Below are positions 1-10,042 of a stretch of 60,836 bases of DNA, in pieces. Within the stretch, counting starts at the first letter, position 1. Each line of letters starts with the position of its first letter. The DNA is from Actinomycetes bacterium. GTDB lineage: Bacteria > Actinomycetota > Actinomycetes > Actinomycetales > Microbacteriaceae. Under the pieces are notes generated by a model. It searched no databases. It had not been told where the DNA came from and worked only from the letters and a program-made list of their open reading frames with translations. The translations under genes and the position numbers were made by a program. The stretch spans positions 1 to 60,836 of the forward strand of contig JAEWJX010000108.1 in NCBI GenBank assembly GCA_023386365.1. The letters run 5' to 3'.

Positions 1-134
1 GCCGCGAGGTGCGCGTCGACGTGATCGTCGACCCGTCCGTGCTCGGCGGCCTGCGCGTGCAGGTCGGCGACGAGGTCGTCGACGGCACCGTCTCGTCGCG
101 ACTGACCGACCTCCGACTCCAGCTCGCCGGCTGA
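1..134 (+). CDS. atpH: ATP synthase F1 delta subunit, C-terminal fragment
   Basis: The window opens inside this gene; the reading frame begins at base 3 and ends at the TGA at 132-134. The visible 43 residues include a GGLRVQVGDEVVDGTV stretch and end in LRLQLAG, the typical C-terminus of the delta (OSCP-like) subunit that links F1 to the peripheral stalk. It lies 44 bases upstream of atpA in the usual atp operon order. The 5' part is outside the window. Confidence 0.9.
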   Translation, partial: REVRVDVIVDPSVLGGLRVQVGDEVVDGTVSSRLTDLRLQLAG

Positions 135-178
135 CCCGGCGCCCACCGCTCCCGCTTCGACAGCAGACAGAGAAGACA

Positions 179-1816
179 ATGGCAGACATCACCATCAGCC
201 CCGACGAGATCCGCGACGCCCTCAAGGACTTCGTCGCCGGCTACAAGCCGAGCGCCGCGTCGACCACCGAGGTCGGCACGGTCGTCGACGCCGCCGACGG
301 CATCGCCCACGTCGAGGGACTCCCCGGCGTCATGGCGAACGAGCTGCTCCGGTTCGCCGACGGCACCCTCGGCCTCGCGCTCAACCTCGACGAGAACGAG
401 ATCGGCGTCATCGTGCTCGGCGAGTTCACCGGCATCGAGGAGGGCATGCAGGTCACCCGCACGGGCGAGATCCTCTCGGTGCCCGTGGGCGACGGCTACC
501 TCGGCCGCGTGGTCGACCCGCTCGGCCAGCCGATCGACGGTCTCGGCGAGATCCAGGCCGAGGGGCGCCGCGCCCTCGAGCTCCAGGCCCCCGGCGTCAT
601 GCAGCGCAAGTCGGTGCACGAGCCGATGCAGACCGGCATCAAGGCGATCGACGCGATGATCCCGGTCGGCCGCGGCCAGCGTCAGCTCATCATCGGCGAC
701 CGCCAGACCGGCAAGACGGCCATCGCGATCGACACGATCATCAACCAGAAGGCCAACTGGGACTCGGGCGACAAGACCAAGCAGGTGCGCTGCATCTACG
801 TCGCCATCGGTCAGAAGGGCTCCACGATCGCCGCCGTCAAGGGCGCGCTCGAGGATGCCGGCGCCATGGAGTACACGACGATCGTCGCCGCTCCCGCGTC
901 CGACCCGGCGGGCTTCAAGTACCTCGCGCCCTACACCGGCTCGGCGATCGGCCAGCACTGGATGTACGGCGGCGCGCACGTGCTCATCATCTTCGACGAC
1001 CTCACCAAGCAGGCCGAGGCCTACCGTGCGGTGTCGCTGCTCCTGCGTCGCCCGCCGGGCCGCGAGGCCTACCCGGGTGACGTCTTCTACCTGCACTCGC
1101 GTCTGCTCGAGCGCTGCGCGAAGCTCTCGGACGAGCTCGGCGCGGGCTCGATGACCGGCCTGCCGATCATCGAGACCAAGGCGAACGACGTCTCGGCGTA
1201 CATCCCGACCAACGTGATCTCGATCACCGACGGCCAGATCTTCCTCCAGTCCGATCTCTTCAACTCGAACCAGCGCCCCGCGGTCGACGTCGGCATCTCG
1301 GTGTCGCGCGTCGGCGGCGACGCCCAGGTGAAGAGCATCAAGAAGGTCTCCGGCACGCTGAAGCTCGAGCTCGCGCAGTACCGCTCGCTCGAGGCGTTCG
1401 CGATGTTCGCGTCCGACCTGGATGCGGCCTCCCGTCGTCAGCTCGCCCGCGGCGCCCGTCTCACCGAGCTGCTGCGTCAGCCGCAGTACTCGCCGTACCC
1501 CGTGGAGGAGCAGGTCGTCTCGATCTGGGCCGGCACGAACGGCCACCTCGACGAGGTGCCGGTGGAGGACGTGCTGCGGTTCGAGCGCGAGCTGCTGGAC
1601 TCGCTCAAGCGCAACTCGAAGATCCTCGACAAGCTGCGCGACACCAACGTGCTCGACGACGACACCGTCGGCGAGCTCGAGACGGCGGTCGAGAAGTTCA
1701 AGAAGGAGTTCCAGACCGGCGACGGCCGCGGGCTGGACAGCCCCGGCACCGAGCAGTTCGACGAGATCCCCCTGGACGACATCAACCAGGAGAAGATCGT
1801 CAAGTCGCGCCGCTGA
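179..1816 (+). CDS. atpA: ATP synthase F1 alpha subunit
   Basis: Regulatory nucleotide-binding subunit of the F1 catalytic hexamer of the membrane ATP synthase. The 545-residue protein has the full family length, a P-loop GDRQTGKT at about residues 173-180, and the alpha signature around PAVDVGISVSRVGG. The ATG is preceded by an AGAGAAG ribosome site. The C-terminus is an acidic and lysine-rich tail ending KIVKSRR. It is co-directional with atpG, 19 bases downstream. Confidence 0.98.
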   Translation: MADITISPDEIRDALKDFVAGYKPSAASTTEVGTVVDAADGIAHVEGLPGVMANELLRFADGTLGLALNLDENEIGVIVLGEFTGIEEGMQVTRTGEILSVPVGDGYLGRVVDPLGQPIDGLGEIQAEGRRALELQAPGVMQRKSVHEPMQTGIKAIDAMIPVGRGQRQLIIGDRQTGKTAIAIDTIINQKANWDSGDKTKQVRCIYVAIGQKGSTIAAVKGALEDAGAMEYTTIVAAPASDPAGFKYLAPYTGSAIGQHWMYGGAHVLIIFDDLTKQAEAYRAVSLLLRRPPGREAYPGDVFYLHSRLLERCAKLSDELGAGSMTGLPIIETKANDVSAYIPTNVISITDGQIFLQSDLFNSNQRPAVDVGISVSRVGGDAQVKSIKKVSGTLKLELAQYRSLEAFAMFASDLDAASRRQLARGARLTELLRQPQYSPYPVEEQVVSIWAGTNGHLDEVPVEDVLRFERELLDSLKRNSKILDKLRDTNVLDDDTVGELETAVEKFKKEFQTGDGRGLDSPGTEQFDEIPLDDINQEKIVKSRR

Positions 1817-1835
1817 GCGCTGAGACGGAACCGAT

Positions 1836-2732
1836 ATGGGAGCCCAGCTGAGGGTCTACCGGCAGAAGATCCGGACGGCCCAGACCACCAAGAAGATCAC
1901 TCGCGCCATGGAGCTGATCTCGGCGTCGCGCATCCAGAAGGCGCAGCAGCGCGTTCAGGCCTCGACGCCGTACGCGCGCGCGGTCACGCGCGCCGTCTCG
2001 GCGGTCGCGACCTACTCGAACGTCGACCACATCCTGACGACCGAGGCCGAGAACCCGACGCGGGCGGCGATCGTGCTCTTCACCTCCGACCGCGGCCTCG
2101 CGGGCGCGTTCAACTCGCAGGTCATCCGCGAGGCGAGCGAGCTGCGCACGCGCCTCGAGCGCGAGGGCAAGGAGGTCGTGCACTACCTGGTCGGACGCAA
2201 GGCGGTGCAGTACTTCGCGTTCCGCCGCCGCGACTCCGAGCAGCAGTGGACGGGCGGCACCGACAACCCCGAGTTCGAGACGGCCAAGGAGATCGCCGAG
2301 GCCATCGTCGGCAAGTTCGTGCAGCCCACGGCGGAGGGCGGCGTCGACGAGATCCACATCGTCTACAACCGCTTCGTGTCGATGCTCGTGCAGGACCCGC
2401 AGACCGTGCGTCTGCTCCCGCTCGAGGTCGTCGAGGGCGTCGAAGAGGTGGATGCCGACCACGCGCCGCTGCCGCTCTACGAGTTCGAGCCGGAGGCCGA
2501 CGCGGTGCTCGACGCGCTGCTCCCGGTCTACATCGAGAGCCGCCTGTTCAACGCGATGCTGCAGTCGGCGGCCGCCAAGCACGCCGCGACGCAGAAGGCG
2601 ATGAAGGCCGCGAGCGACAACGCCGACAAGCTCATCAAGGACTACACCCGACTGGCGAACAACGCCCGCCAGTCGGAGATCACCCAGCAGATCTCCGAGA
2701 TCGTCGGCGGCGCCGACGCGCTCGTGAAGTAA
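1836..2732 (+). CDS. atpG: ATP synthase F1 gamma subunit
   Basis: Central rotor shaft of F1. The 298-residue protein starts MGAQLRVYRQKIR and has the conserved N-terminal helix motif KKITRAMELISASR and the C-terminal helix ending NNARQSEITQQISEIVGGA, both characteristic of the gamma coiled coil. The length and the position between atpA and atpD fit the family. An insert of charged residues near 225-240 (VEEVDADHAPLPLYEFEPE) is common in actinobacterial gamma subunits as far as I recall. Confidence 0.98.
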   Translation: MGAQLRVYRQKIRTAQTTKKITRAMELISASRIQKAQQRVQASTPYARAVTRAVSAVATYSNVDHILTTEAENPTRAAIVLFTSDRGLAGAFNSQVIREASELRTRLEREGKEVVHYLVGRKAVQYFAFRRRDSEQQWTGGTDNPEFETAKEIAEAIVGKFVQPTAEGGVDEIHIVYNRFVSMLVQDPQTVRLLPLEVVEGVEEVDADHAPLPLYEFEPEADAVLDALLPVYIESRLFNAMLQSAAAKHAATQKAMKAASDNADKLIKDYTRLANNARQSEITQQISEIVGGADALVK

Positions 2733-2757
2733 CGACGACAGAAGAAGAGGACGAGAG

Positions 2758-4245
<1,488 letters not shown>

Positions 4246-4247
4246 TC

Positions 4248-4508
4248 ATGGCCGCCCTCAACGTCTCCGTCGTCTCGGCGGAACGCGAACTGTGGTCGGG
4301 CGAGGCCACGCAGGTCATCGCCCGCACCACTGAGGGAGAGATCGGCATCCTGGCCGGTCACGAGCCCATCCTCGCGATCCTCGCCCCCGGCGAGTCGCGG
4401 GTCACGGCCGCCGACGGCAGCGTCGTGACGGCCCGTGTCGAGGATGGCTTCCTCTCCGTTCAGGGCGACACGGTCACCATCGTCGCGGGGAACGCCGAAC
4501 TCGTCTGA
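4248..4508 (+). CDS. atpC: ATP synthase F1 epsilon subunit, short form
   Basis: The ATG at 4248 gives 86 residues; an in-frame upstream start at 4215 would overlap atpD by 31 bases and add non-conserved residues, so I reject it. The protein holds only the N-terminal beta-sandwich (LNVSVVSAERELWSGEA, GEIGILAGHEPILAIL, VEDGFLSVQGDTVTIVAG). The C-terminal two-helix hairpin that inhibits ATP hydrolysis in enterobacterial epsilon is absent; the protein stops directly after the sandwich. It is the last gene of the atp operon. Confidence 0.95.
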   Translation: MAALNVSVVSAERELWSGEATQVIARTTEGEIGILAGHEPILAILAPGESRVTAADGSVVTARVEDGFLSVQGDTVTIVAGNAELV

Positions 4509-4524
4509 TCGTCTCCGGACGATC
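4507..4524 (+). terminator. Hairpin at the end of the atp operon
   Basis: A perfect 7-bp stem GATCGTC / GACGATC with a TCCG tetraloop overlaps the atpC stop codon. No U-tract follows, so it would have to act as a U-less terminator or a 3'-end stabiliser. This is weak evidence, but it sits exactly where the operon should end and before the next promoter. Confidence 0.35.
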
Positions 4525-4540
4525 GGCGAACGTGCAGGCA

Positions 4541-4546
4541 TAGAGT
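4541..4546 (+). promoter_or_regulatory. Leaderless -10 element of the P-loop kinase gene
   Basis: TAGAGT ends six bases before the ATG at 4553, with no ribosome site between. This TAnnnT-N6-start spacing recurs at many genes in the window and predicts a transcript beginning at or next to the start codon. Confidence 0.55.
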
Positions 4547-4552
4547 AGAGCC

Positions 4553-5074
4553 ATGCTCATCGTGATGGCGGGTCTCCCTGCAGCGGGAAAGAGCACGATC
4601 GCTGAGGTCGTGGGTAACCGCAGGGGAGTGCCCGTGATCTCGGTCGACCCGATCGAGACCGCGATCCTCTCTGCCGGCATCGACGCGGACCAGCCGACCG
4701 GTCTCGCCGCCTACCTGGTGGCCGAGGCGTTCGCCGACGCGATCCTCGCGGGCGACGGCAGCATCATCGTCGACGCCGTCAACGCCGTGAATCCGGCGCG
4801 CGAGCAGTGGGTGAAGCTGGCCGAGCGTCAGAAGTCAGACATCCGGTTCATCGAGGTGGTGTGCTCGGACGCTGAACTCCACCGGGAGCGTCTCGCGGCA
4901 CGCGCGGAGCGTCTCGCCGAGACGGCCCTCCCCGGCGCATTCGCCGTCGAGCAGAGTCTCGACGAGTGGGAGGAATGGTCGGGCGCGAGCGGGGCTATCT
5001 CTCGCATCACTCTCGACTCGGTCGAACCTCTCGGTGTCAACGTCGAACGCGCGCTCGCGTTCCTCGACCGCTGA
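4553..5074 (+). CDS. P-loop AAA-type kinase (zeta-toxin-like fold), function unknown
   Basis: The 173-residue protein starts with a Walker A motif GLPAAGKST at residues 7-15, followed by a short second-strand Asp segment (VISVDPIETAIL) and a lid region rich in Arg (ERLAARAERLAET). This pattern is shared by small AAA_33/zeta-like kinases of unknown substrate. No antitoxin-like partner is adjacent, so I do not call it a toxin. The stop is one base before the GTG of yaaA, implying a two-gene operon behind a leaderless promoter. Confidence 0.75.
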   Translation: MLIVMAGLPAAGKSTIAEVVGNRRGVPVISVDPIETAILSAGIDADQPTGLAAYLVAEAFADAILAGDGSIIVDAVNAVNPAREQWVKLAERQKSDIRFIEVVCSDAELHRERLAARAERLAETALPGAFAVEQSLDEWEEWSGASGAISRITLDSVEPLGVNVERALAFLDR

Positions 5075-5075
5075 C

Positions 5076-5819
5076 GTGCTGATCCTGCTGCCGCCCTCGG
5101 AAACGAAACGGGAGGGCGGAGTCGAGGGCAGCCGCCTCGACCTCGCACAGTTGGCTTTTCCGAACCTCACCACGTCGCGGCGACGCGCGCTTGCTGCTCT
5201 GTCGGAGTTGTCGTCGGAGCTCGACGCGGCGATGGCGGCGCTGAAGCTGGGACCGAAGCAGGCGGCCGAGGCGGAACGCAACCGCCGGCTCCGTCGGGCG
5301 CCCGTGATGCCGTCGATCGACCGCTACGACGGTGTGCTGTACGACGCACTCGACGCGGGCAGCCTGTCGGCTGCAGTTCGTGCCTTCGCCCACGAGCGTG
5401 TGGCGATCGCTTCGGCATTGTTCGGCGTGACCCGCGCGCTGGACCCGATTCCCGCCTACCGGCTCTCGGCCGACTCGCGGCTCCCGGGGGTGCCGTTGAA
5501 GGCGCACTGGCGCGCTGCCGTCTCGGCCGCGCTCGAGTCGGTCCCGGGGCTGATCCTCGACCTACGTTCGGAGGCGTACGCGGCGCTCGGCCCGGCTCCC
5601 GCCGGCGGTCGCTCCCTCTTCGTGCGCGTGGTCACCGACGAGGGTGGCAAGCGGCGCGCGCTCAATCACTTCAACAAGGCCGGCAAGGGGATGCTCACGC
5701 GGAAGCTGCTCCTTGCGGGCGTCGATCACCCGGATGTGGACTCTCTTCTCGCGTGGGCGCGCTCGGCCGATGTGAGGCTGGAGCCGGGCGCGGCCGGCGA
5801 GCTCGACCTCGTGGTCTGA
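5076..5819 (+). CDS. yaaA: YaaA family peroxide-stress protein (UPF0246)
   Basis: I place the start at GTG 5076, because the family begins with an LILLPPSETK motif; the longer in-frame start at 5034 lies inside the upstream kinase. The product is 247 residues, normal for the family. E. coli YaaA lowers free intracellular iron and protects DNA during peroxide stress, and the fold is reported to bind DNA. Other visible family motifs are FNKAGKGMLTRKLL and SRLPGVPLKAHWR. It lies directly downstream of the P-loop kinase, convergent with tag. Confidence 0.88.
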   Translation: MLILLPPSETKREGGVEGSRLDLAQLAFPNLTTSRRRALAALSELSSELDAAMAALKLGPKQAAEAERNRRLRRAPVMPSIDRYDGVLYDALDAGSLSAAVRAFAHERVAIASALFGVTRALDPIPAYRLSADSRLPGVPLKAHWRAAVSAALESVPGLILDLRSEAYAALGPAPAGGRSLFVRVVTDEGGKRRALNHFNKAGKGMLTRKLLLAGVDHPDVDSLLAWARSADVRLEPGAAGELDLVV

Positions 5820-5821
5820 GG

Positions 5822-6412
5822 TCAGGCGGCCCGCCAGCATCCGGAGACGTGGTCGTCGACGAGGCCCGCGGACTGCATGAGCGCATACATCGTGGTCGGT
5901 CCGACGAAGCGGAAGCCGGCCTTCTTGAGGGCCTTGCTGAGGGCAGTGGCGTCCGCAGTGACGGCCGGCACCCCGGAGAGTGACGCGGGACGAGCGCGGT
6001 CCGCATGGTCGGGCTGGAATGACCAGATCAGGCGGTCGAGTGCGCCGGGATCCGCGCGTGTCAGTTCGAGCGCGATGCGCGCGTTCGAGATCGTCGCCTC
6101 GATCTTCGCGCGATTGCGGATGATCCCGGTGTCGCCCATGAGTCGTTCGACATCGGCGTCATCGAAGGCCGCGACGGACTCGAGGTCGAAATCGCGGAAC
6201 GCTGCGCGAAATGTGGGGCGGCGGCGGAGGATGGTGATCCAGGACAGTCCCGCCTGGAAGCCTTCGAGACTCATCTTCTCGAAGAGAGCGCGGTCGCCGT
6301 GCAACGGTCGGCCCCATTCCTCGTCGTGGTAACGCCGGTACTCCGCGTCGTCGCCCACCCATCCGCACCGGTCGAGGCCGTCAGACCCCTGACGCAGGCT
6401 CGCGGAGGTCAC
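5822..6412 (-). CDS. tag: DNA-3-methyladenine glycosylase I
   Basis: Base-excision repair enzyme that removes 3-methyladenine from alkylated DNA. The 196-residue protein carries the CGWVGDDAEYRRYHDEEWG signature. The zinc ligands expected from E. coli Tag are all present with identical spacing: Cys16, His29, His188 and Cys192 (HVSGC near the C-terminus). The start overlaps the end of ogt by four bases (ATGA), so the two alkylation-repair genes are translationally coupled. Confidence 0.95.
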   Translation of the reverse strand: MTSASLRQGSDGLDRCGWVGDDAEYRRYHDEEWGRPLHGDRALFEKMSLEGFQAGLSWITILRRRPTFRAAFRDFDLESVAAFDDADVERLMGDTGIIRNRAKIEATISNARIALELTRADPGALDRLIWSFQPDHADRARPASLSGVPAVTADATALSKALKKAGFRFVGPTTMYALMQSAGLVDDHVSGCWRAA

Positions 6413-6984
6413 GCGGCGTCGCTCTCGCCACCGAACTCGGGGATGTCGAGCGTGGTCGCCTCTCCGCGCAGCGGGGTGGGGTTCTTGTGGGCGATGCCTT
6501 CATGGTCGAGCAGCCAGGACTTCGTCGGGATGCCTTCGCCGCCGGAGTAGCCGGTGATGCGGCGGTCGGTGCCGAGAACCCGGTGGCACGGAACGATGAT
6601 GGGTACGGGGTTCGCCCCCACGGCGCCGCCGACGGCGCGGCCGGCAGTCTGACGTCCGGTGGCGTGGCCGAGCTCGCCGTACGAGATCACCTCACCCCAT
6701 TCGAGGTCGACCAGTTGCTCCCACACGGCGAGCTGGAATGCGGTTCCGGCAAGCGAGACGGGGACGTCGAAGTCGTGCCGGGCCCCCGCGAAGTACTCCT
6801 CGAGCTGGGCGACGGCGCGGTCGGTGACGGAATCGCGGCGTTCGTCGTAGTCGTCGTGGGGCAGCGTGCCGTTGCGTTCGATCGCCAGCGAGATGATGGC
6901 GGCGCCATCACCGACGACCTCGATTCGACCGATGGGGGTGTCGAGGCGGCGGAGGGCTGCGGGGGCCTGGGCGGGGGTGGTCAT
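6409..6984 (-). CDS. ogt: Methylated-DNA--protein-cysteine S-methyltransferase
   Basis: Suicide repair protein that transfers the methyl group from O6-methylguanine to its own cysteine. The 191-residue protein has the active-site motif PCHR with Cys133, preceded by the helix-turn-helix segment GEVISYGELGHATGR. The length fits the Ogt/MGMT class with no Ada domain. It is the first gene of an ogt-tag operon dedicated to alkylation damage; the upstream -10 element is leaderless. Confidence 0.96.
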   Translation of the reverse strand: MTTPAQAPAALRRLDTPIGRIEVVGDGAAIISLAIERNGTLPHDDYDERRDSVTDRAVAQLEEYFAGARHDFDVPVSLAGTAFQLAVWEQLVDLEWGEVISYGELGHATGRQTAGRAVGGAVGANPVPIIVPCHRVLGTDRRITGYSGGEGIPTKSWLLDHEGIAHKNPTPLRGEATTLDIPEFGGESDAA

Positions 6985-6990
6985 GGGTCG

Positions 6991-6996
6991 AGCGTA
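6991..6996 (-). promoter_or_regulatory. Leaderless -10 element of ogt-tag
   Basis: On the minus strand TACGCT is followed by exactly six bases (CGACCC) and then the ogt ATG. No ribosome site is present, so ogt is probably translated from a leaderless mRNA. Confidence 0.6.
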
Positions 6997-7079
6997 ATCC
7001 CGGCCGCCGACGCCGACCGGCGGGAATCGGACATTGCGCGATGAGACGAGCGAAGGCGAACGGGGGAGGAGCGGACGCG

Positions 7080-7085
7080 TACGCT
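7080..7085 (+). promoter_or_regulatory. Leaderless -10 element of the aldo/keto reductase gene
   Basis: TACGCT ends six bases before the ATG at 7092. The spacing supports 7092 rather than the in-frame ATG at 7041 as the start. Confidence 0.6.
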
Positions 7086-7091
7086 CGAGGC

Positions 7092-8048
7092 ATGGAACTG
7101 CGCGCCCTCGGCCCGTCCGGCCTCCGTGTCACGGCCGTCGGACTCGGATGCAACAACCTCGGTCGACCGGGCACCCTCACCGAGACGCAGGACGGTGCCA
7201 CCGAGGTCGTCATCGCTGCGCTCGACGCCGGCGTGACCTTCTTCGACACCGCCGACATCTACGGCGCCGAGTACGGACTCTCCGAGACCCTGCTCGGTGC
7301 GGCGTTGCGCGTGCGGCGCGACGAGGCGGTCATCGCGACCAAATTCGGACACCAGGACTACCCCTCGCCTCTGGCCGAGGTCGGGGCGCGCGGCGGGCGC
7401 GCCTACATCCGTGCCGCGGTCGAGGGTTCCCTCACCCGGCTCGGCACCGATCACATCGACCTGTACCAGCTGCACACCCCCGACCCGGCCACCCCCATCG
7501 AGGAGACGCTCGCGGCGCTCGATGAACTCGTCGTCGAAGGGAAGGTGCGCGCCATCGGCCACTCCAACCTAGACGGCGACGCCATCCGTGCCGCCGATGA
7601 CGCGGCCGATGCGGCCGGGCTGCACAGCTTCGTGTCCGCACAGAACGAGTACAGCCTGCTCGCGCGAGCCGTCGAGGGCGACGTCCTTCCTGCCGTCCGT
7701 GAGCGCGGGCTCGGCTTCCTGCCGTTCTTCCCGCTCGCGAACGGGCTCTTCACGGGCAAGTTCGGCCGTACCGAGCGCCCCGCGGACACCCGCATCTCGC
7801 GGCAGCGTCCCCACGTCGCCGAGCAGGCTCCGTGGGATGCGATCGAGGCGTTCGAGCAGTTCGCGGCCGCACGCGGCATCGGTCTGCTCGAGGCGACCTT
7901 CGGATGGTTCCTCGCGAAGCCGGAGCTGTCGAGCGTCATCGCGGGGGCGACGCGACCCGAACAGGTGCGTGCGAACGCCGCCGCCGGTTCGGCGTGGCGA
8001 CCGGATGCCGACGAGGTCGCCGCGATCGATGCACTCTTCCCGGCCTGA
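7092..8048 (+). CDS. Aldo/keto reductase
   Basis: NADPH-dependent oxidoreductase of the AKR superfamily, 318 residues from ATG 7092. The catalytic tetrad is visible: Asp52 and Tyr57 in FFDTADIYGAEYG, Lys84 in IATKFG, and His128 in YQLHTPD. The substrate cannot be read from sequence; members act on aldehydes, ketones and sugars. The start was chosen because the conserved N-terminal strand begins MELRALGPSGLRV and a leaderless promoter sits just upstream. It is convergent with the TspO gene, with adjacent stop codons. Confidence 0.9.
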   Translation: MELRALGPSGLRVTAVGLGCNNLGRPGTLTETQDGATEVVIAALDAGVTFFDTADIYGAEYGLSETLLGAALRVRRDEAVIATKFGHQDYPSPLAEVGARGGRAYIRAAVEGSLTRLGTDHIDLYQLHTPDPATPIEETLAALDELVVEGKVRAIGHSNLDGDAIRAADDAADAAGLHSFVSAQNEYSLLARAVEGDVLPAVRERGLGFLPFFPLANGLFTGKFGRTERPADTRISRQRPHVAEQAPWDAIEAFEQFAAARGIGLLEATFGWFLAKPELSSVIAGATRPEQVRANAAAGSAWRPDADEVAAIDALFPA

Positions 8049-8606
8049 TCAGCTCGCGTAGGCGGCGATCGCCGCGTTGAGGCTGGAGGCGTAGACGATC
8101 CAGGCGAGGTAGGGCATCAGGAGCACCGCTGCCATCCGGTGAACAGGCCAGAAGCGCAGGATCGTGAAGAGCACCGCGAGGAAGAGCGCCACGATGATGG
8201 CGAACGACAGCCACAGCGCCGTGGTGCCGATCGTCGGATAGAGCCCGAAGAAGACCGGGGTCCAGAGCGCGTTGAGCAGCAACTGAGCGAAGTACGCCAC
8301 CAGAGCCGGACGCACGTCGACCTCGTGCCGGCGCCGCCATACCAGCCAGGCGGCGACCGCCATCATCAGGTAGAGAGCCGTCCAGACGGGGCCGAACACG
8401 ATGTTGGGGGGCGTCCAGGCCGGCTTCTCGGCGTGTGCGTACCAGCCCGTGACCGCATCGCTCGTCGAGAGCGCCCCGCCCAGGCCCACTCCGACCGCCA
8501 GCACGACGAAGCCGAGCAGCACGAGCGTGGAGACGCCCGGATGCGTCTCGCGTCGGCTGTGGGCGGCCGGCGTGGTCTCCGGGTCGGCGTGGGCGCTCTC
8601 GGTCAT
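8049..8606 (-). CDS. TspO/MBR family membrane protein
   Basis: The 185-residue protein has five predicted membrane helices after a roughly 25-residue polar N-terminus. The conserved family motifs KPAWTPPNIVFGPVW (61-75) and the following TALYLMM helix are present. TspO proteins bind porphyrins and other hydrophobic ligands and are linked to stress regulation. A minus-strand TAGCGT (-10) at 8628-8633 and a GAGGGGG ribosome site at 8614-8620 precede the ATG, so this gene is conventionally led. Confidence 0.9.
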   Translation of the reverse strand: MTESAHADPETTPAAHSRRETHPGVSTLVLLGFVVLAVGVGLGGALSTSDAVTGWYAHAEKPAWTPPNIVFGPVWTALYLMMAVAAWLVWRRRHEVDVRPALVAYFAQLLLNALWTPVFFGLYPTIGTTALWLSFAIIVALFLAVLFTILRFWPVHRMAAVLLMPYLAWIVYASSLNAAIAAYAS

Positions 8607-8659
8607 CCGTGTTCCCCCTCGTCGTCCACGCTAGCCCGACGCGTCGTGCGAGGGGAGGC

Positions 8660-10042
8660 TCAGTGCCCGATCAACGGTCCCATCACCCGCGCGATGAGGG
8701 AGGCCCGACCGGTGACGCGTTCCTCGACATCCGCGGTCGTCATCGCGACGAGCCCGGCGTTCGCTCCCAGGAATCGCAGCGGTTCCGGCTCCCAGTCGGG
8801 GGATCGATGTCCGACCCAGGGGAGCGCCGTGAGTTCGGTGTCGGCCCCGGTCAGAAGGTCGGCGAGCGTGCGCCCGGCCAGGTTGGTGGTCGACAGCCCG
8901 TCTCCCACGTAGCCCCCCGCCCAGCCGATGCGCGTGGCGGGGTCGTAGCGCACGGCGGCGTGCCAATCACGGGGCACCCCCAGGGGACCGCCCCACCGGT
9001 GCGTGACCGCCGCGTCTCCGATGGCCGGGAACAGCTCCCCGAGGGTGCGCCGGAGGTGGGTGAAGACGTTCTCCGAGCGGTCGTACTCGGGTCGGATCGC
9101 GCTTCCCCAGTGGTAGCGCGCCCCGCGGCCCCCGAAGGCGAATCGGTCGTCGGCGGTTCGTTGTCCGTAGATGAGCAGGTGCCGGTAGTCGCTGAAGGTG
9201 CGCCCGTGTGGGATCGCGACCTCATCCCAGAACGCGGTCGGCAGCGGCTCCGTCGCGATCATGAGCGAGTACAGCGGCAGGATGCGGCGGTGGGTCTGGG
9301 GGAGACCGGCGCCGTAGCCTTCGACGGCGATCACGATCCGGTCGCAGGTCACCGAGCCGCGGTCGGTTTCGACGCGGCCGGGACCGTAATGCGTGACCGT
9401 GGTGCCTTCCGCGATGATCACGCCGCGGGCGTCGAGGGCACGGGCGAGTCCGCGCACCAGCTTCGCCGGGTGAAGGCGCGCGCAGTGCGGGTCGAACACC
9501 GCCCCCACCGCGCTGGAGGCCGCGACCCGGTCGGCGTCCCACCACTCGAGCGGGTCCACGCCGTAGTCGGCGGCGTCGGCGACATCCGCCCGCGCCGCGC
9601 GCTCCTGCACGGCCGACCGCGCGTAGAGCACGGTGCCGCCCGAGACGTAGTCGCAGTCGATGCCGGCGTGCTCTGCGGCGCGCCCCACCTCGCCGACGGT
9701 GTCGATCATGGCGCGGCGCATCGCGAGGGCGGCGTCGCGGCCGTGCTTCTTGGCGAGCGACCCCGTCGACCGCGGGAAGAGCGCGCTGCACCAGCCGCCG
9801 TTCCGACCCGACGCGCCGAATCCCGCGATCTCCTTCTCGACGACGAGGATGCGCGCCGTCGGTTCGCGCTCGCTCAGGTACCAGGCGGTCCAGAGTCCGG
9901 TGAGGCCGCCGCCCACGATCACCACGTCGGCATCGGTGTCGCCGTCGATGCCGGGGCGACGCGTCAGCGCGTCGCCCGCGGCCGCGACCGAGTCATGCCA
10001 GTACGACAGTCCGCGGTATGCCACGGTCAGAGGCGCGACCAC
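8660..10042 (-). CDS. FAD-dependent amine oxidoreductase (DAO family, PuuB-like)
   Basis: A 460-residue flavoprotein with the dinucleotide motif VIVGGGLTGLWTAWYL (GGGLTG at 44-49) and the DAO-family tail motif WAGGYVGDGLSTTNLAGR. Homologues include gamma-glutamylputrescine oxidoreductase and other secondary-amine oxidases; the substrate is not certain. Two GTG starts are possible, 10042 (overlapping the aminotransferase by 16 bases) or 10024 (two bases after its stop); both leave the FAD domain intact. It lies directly downstream of the amine aminotransferase in one operon, which argues for a role in amine breakdown. Confidence 0.85.
   Translation of the reverse strand: MVAPLTVAYRGLSYWHDSVAAAGDALTRRPGIDGDTDADVVIVGGGLTGLWTAWYLSEREPTARILVVEKEIAGFGASGRNGGWCSALFPRSTGSLAKKHGRDAALAMRRAMIDTVGEVGRAAEHAGIDCDYVSGGTVLYARSAVQERAARADVADAADYGVDPLEWWDADRVAASSAVGAVFDPHCARLHPAKLVRGLARALDARGVIIAEGTTVTHYGPGRVETDRGSVTCDRIVIAVEGYGAGLPQTHRRILPLYSLMIATEPLPTAFWDEVAIPHGRTFSDYRHLLIYGQRTADDRFAFGGRGARYHWGSAIRPEYDRSENVFTHLRRTLGELFPAIGDAAVTHRWGGPLGVPRDWHAAVRYDPATRIGWAGGYVGDGLSTTNLAGRTLADLLTGADTELTALPWVGHRSPDWEPEPLRFLGANAGLVAMTTADVEERVTGRASLIARVMGPLIGH

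Noticed and set aside
4553..5074. P-loop kinase considered as a zeta toxin of a toxin-antitoxin pair
   Set aside because: No small antitoxin gene precedes it; the neighbours are the atp operon and yaaA.
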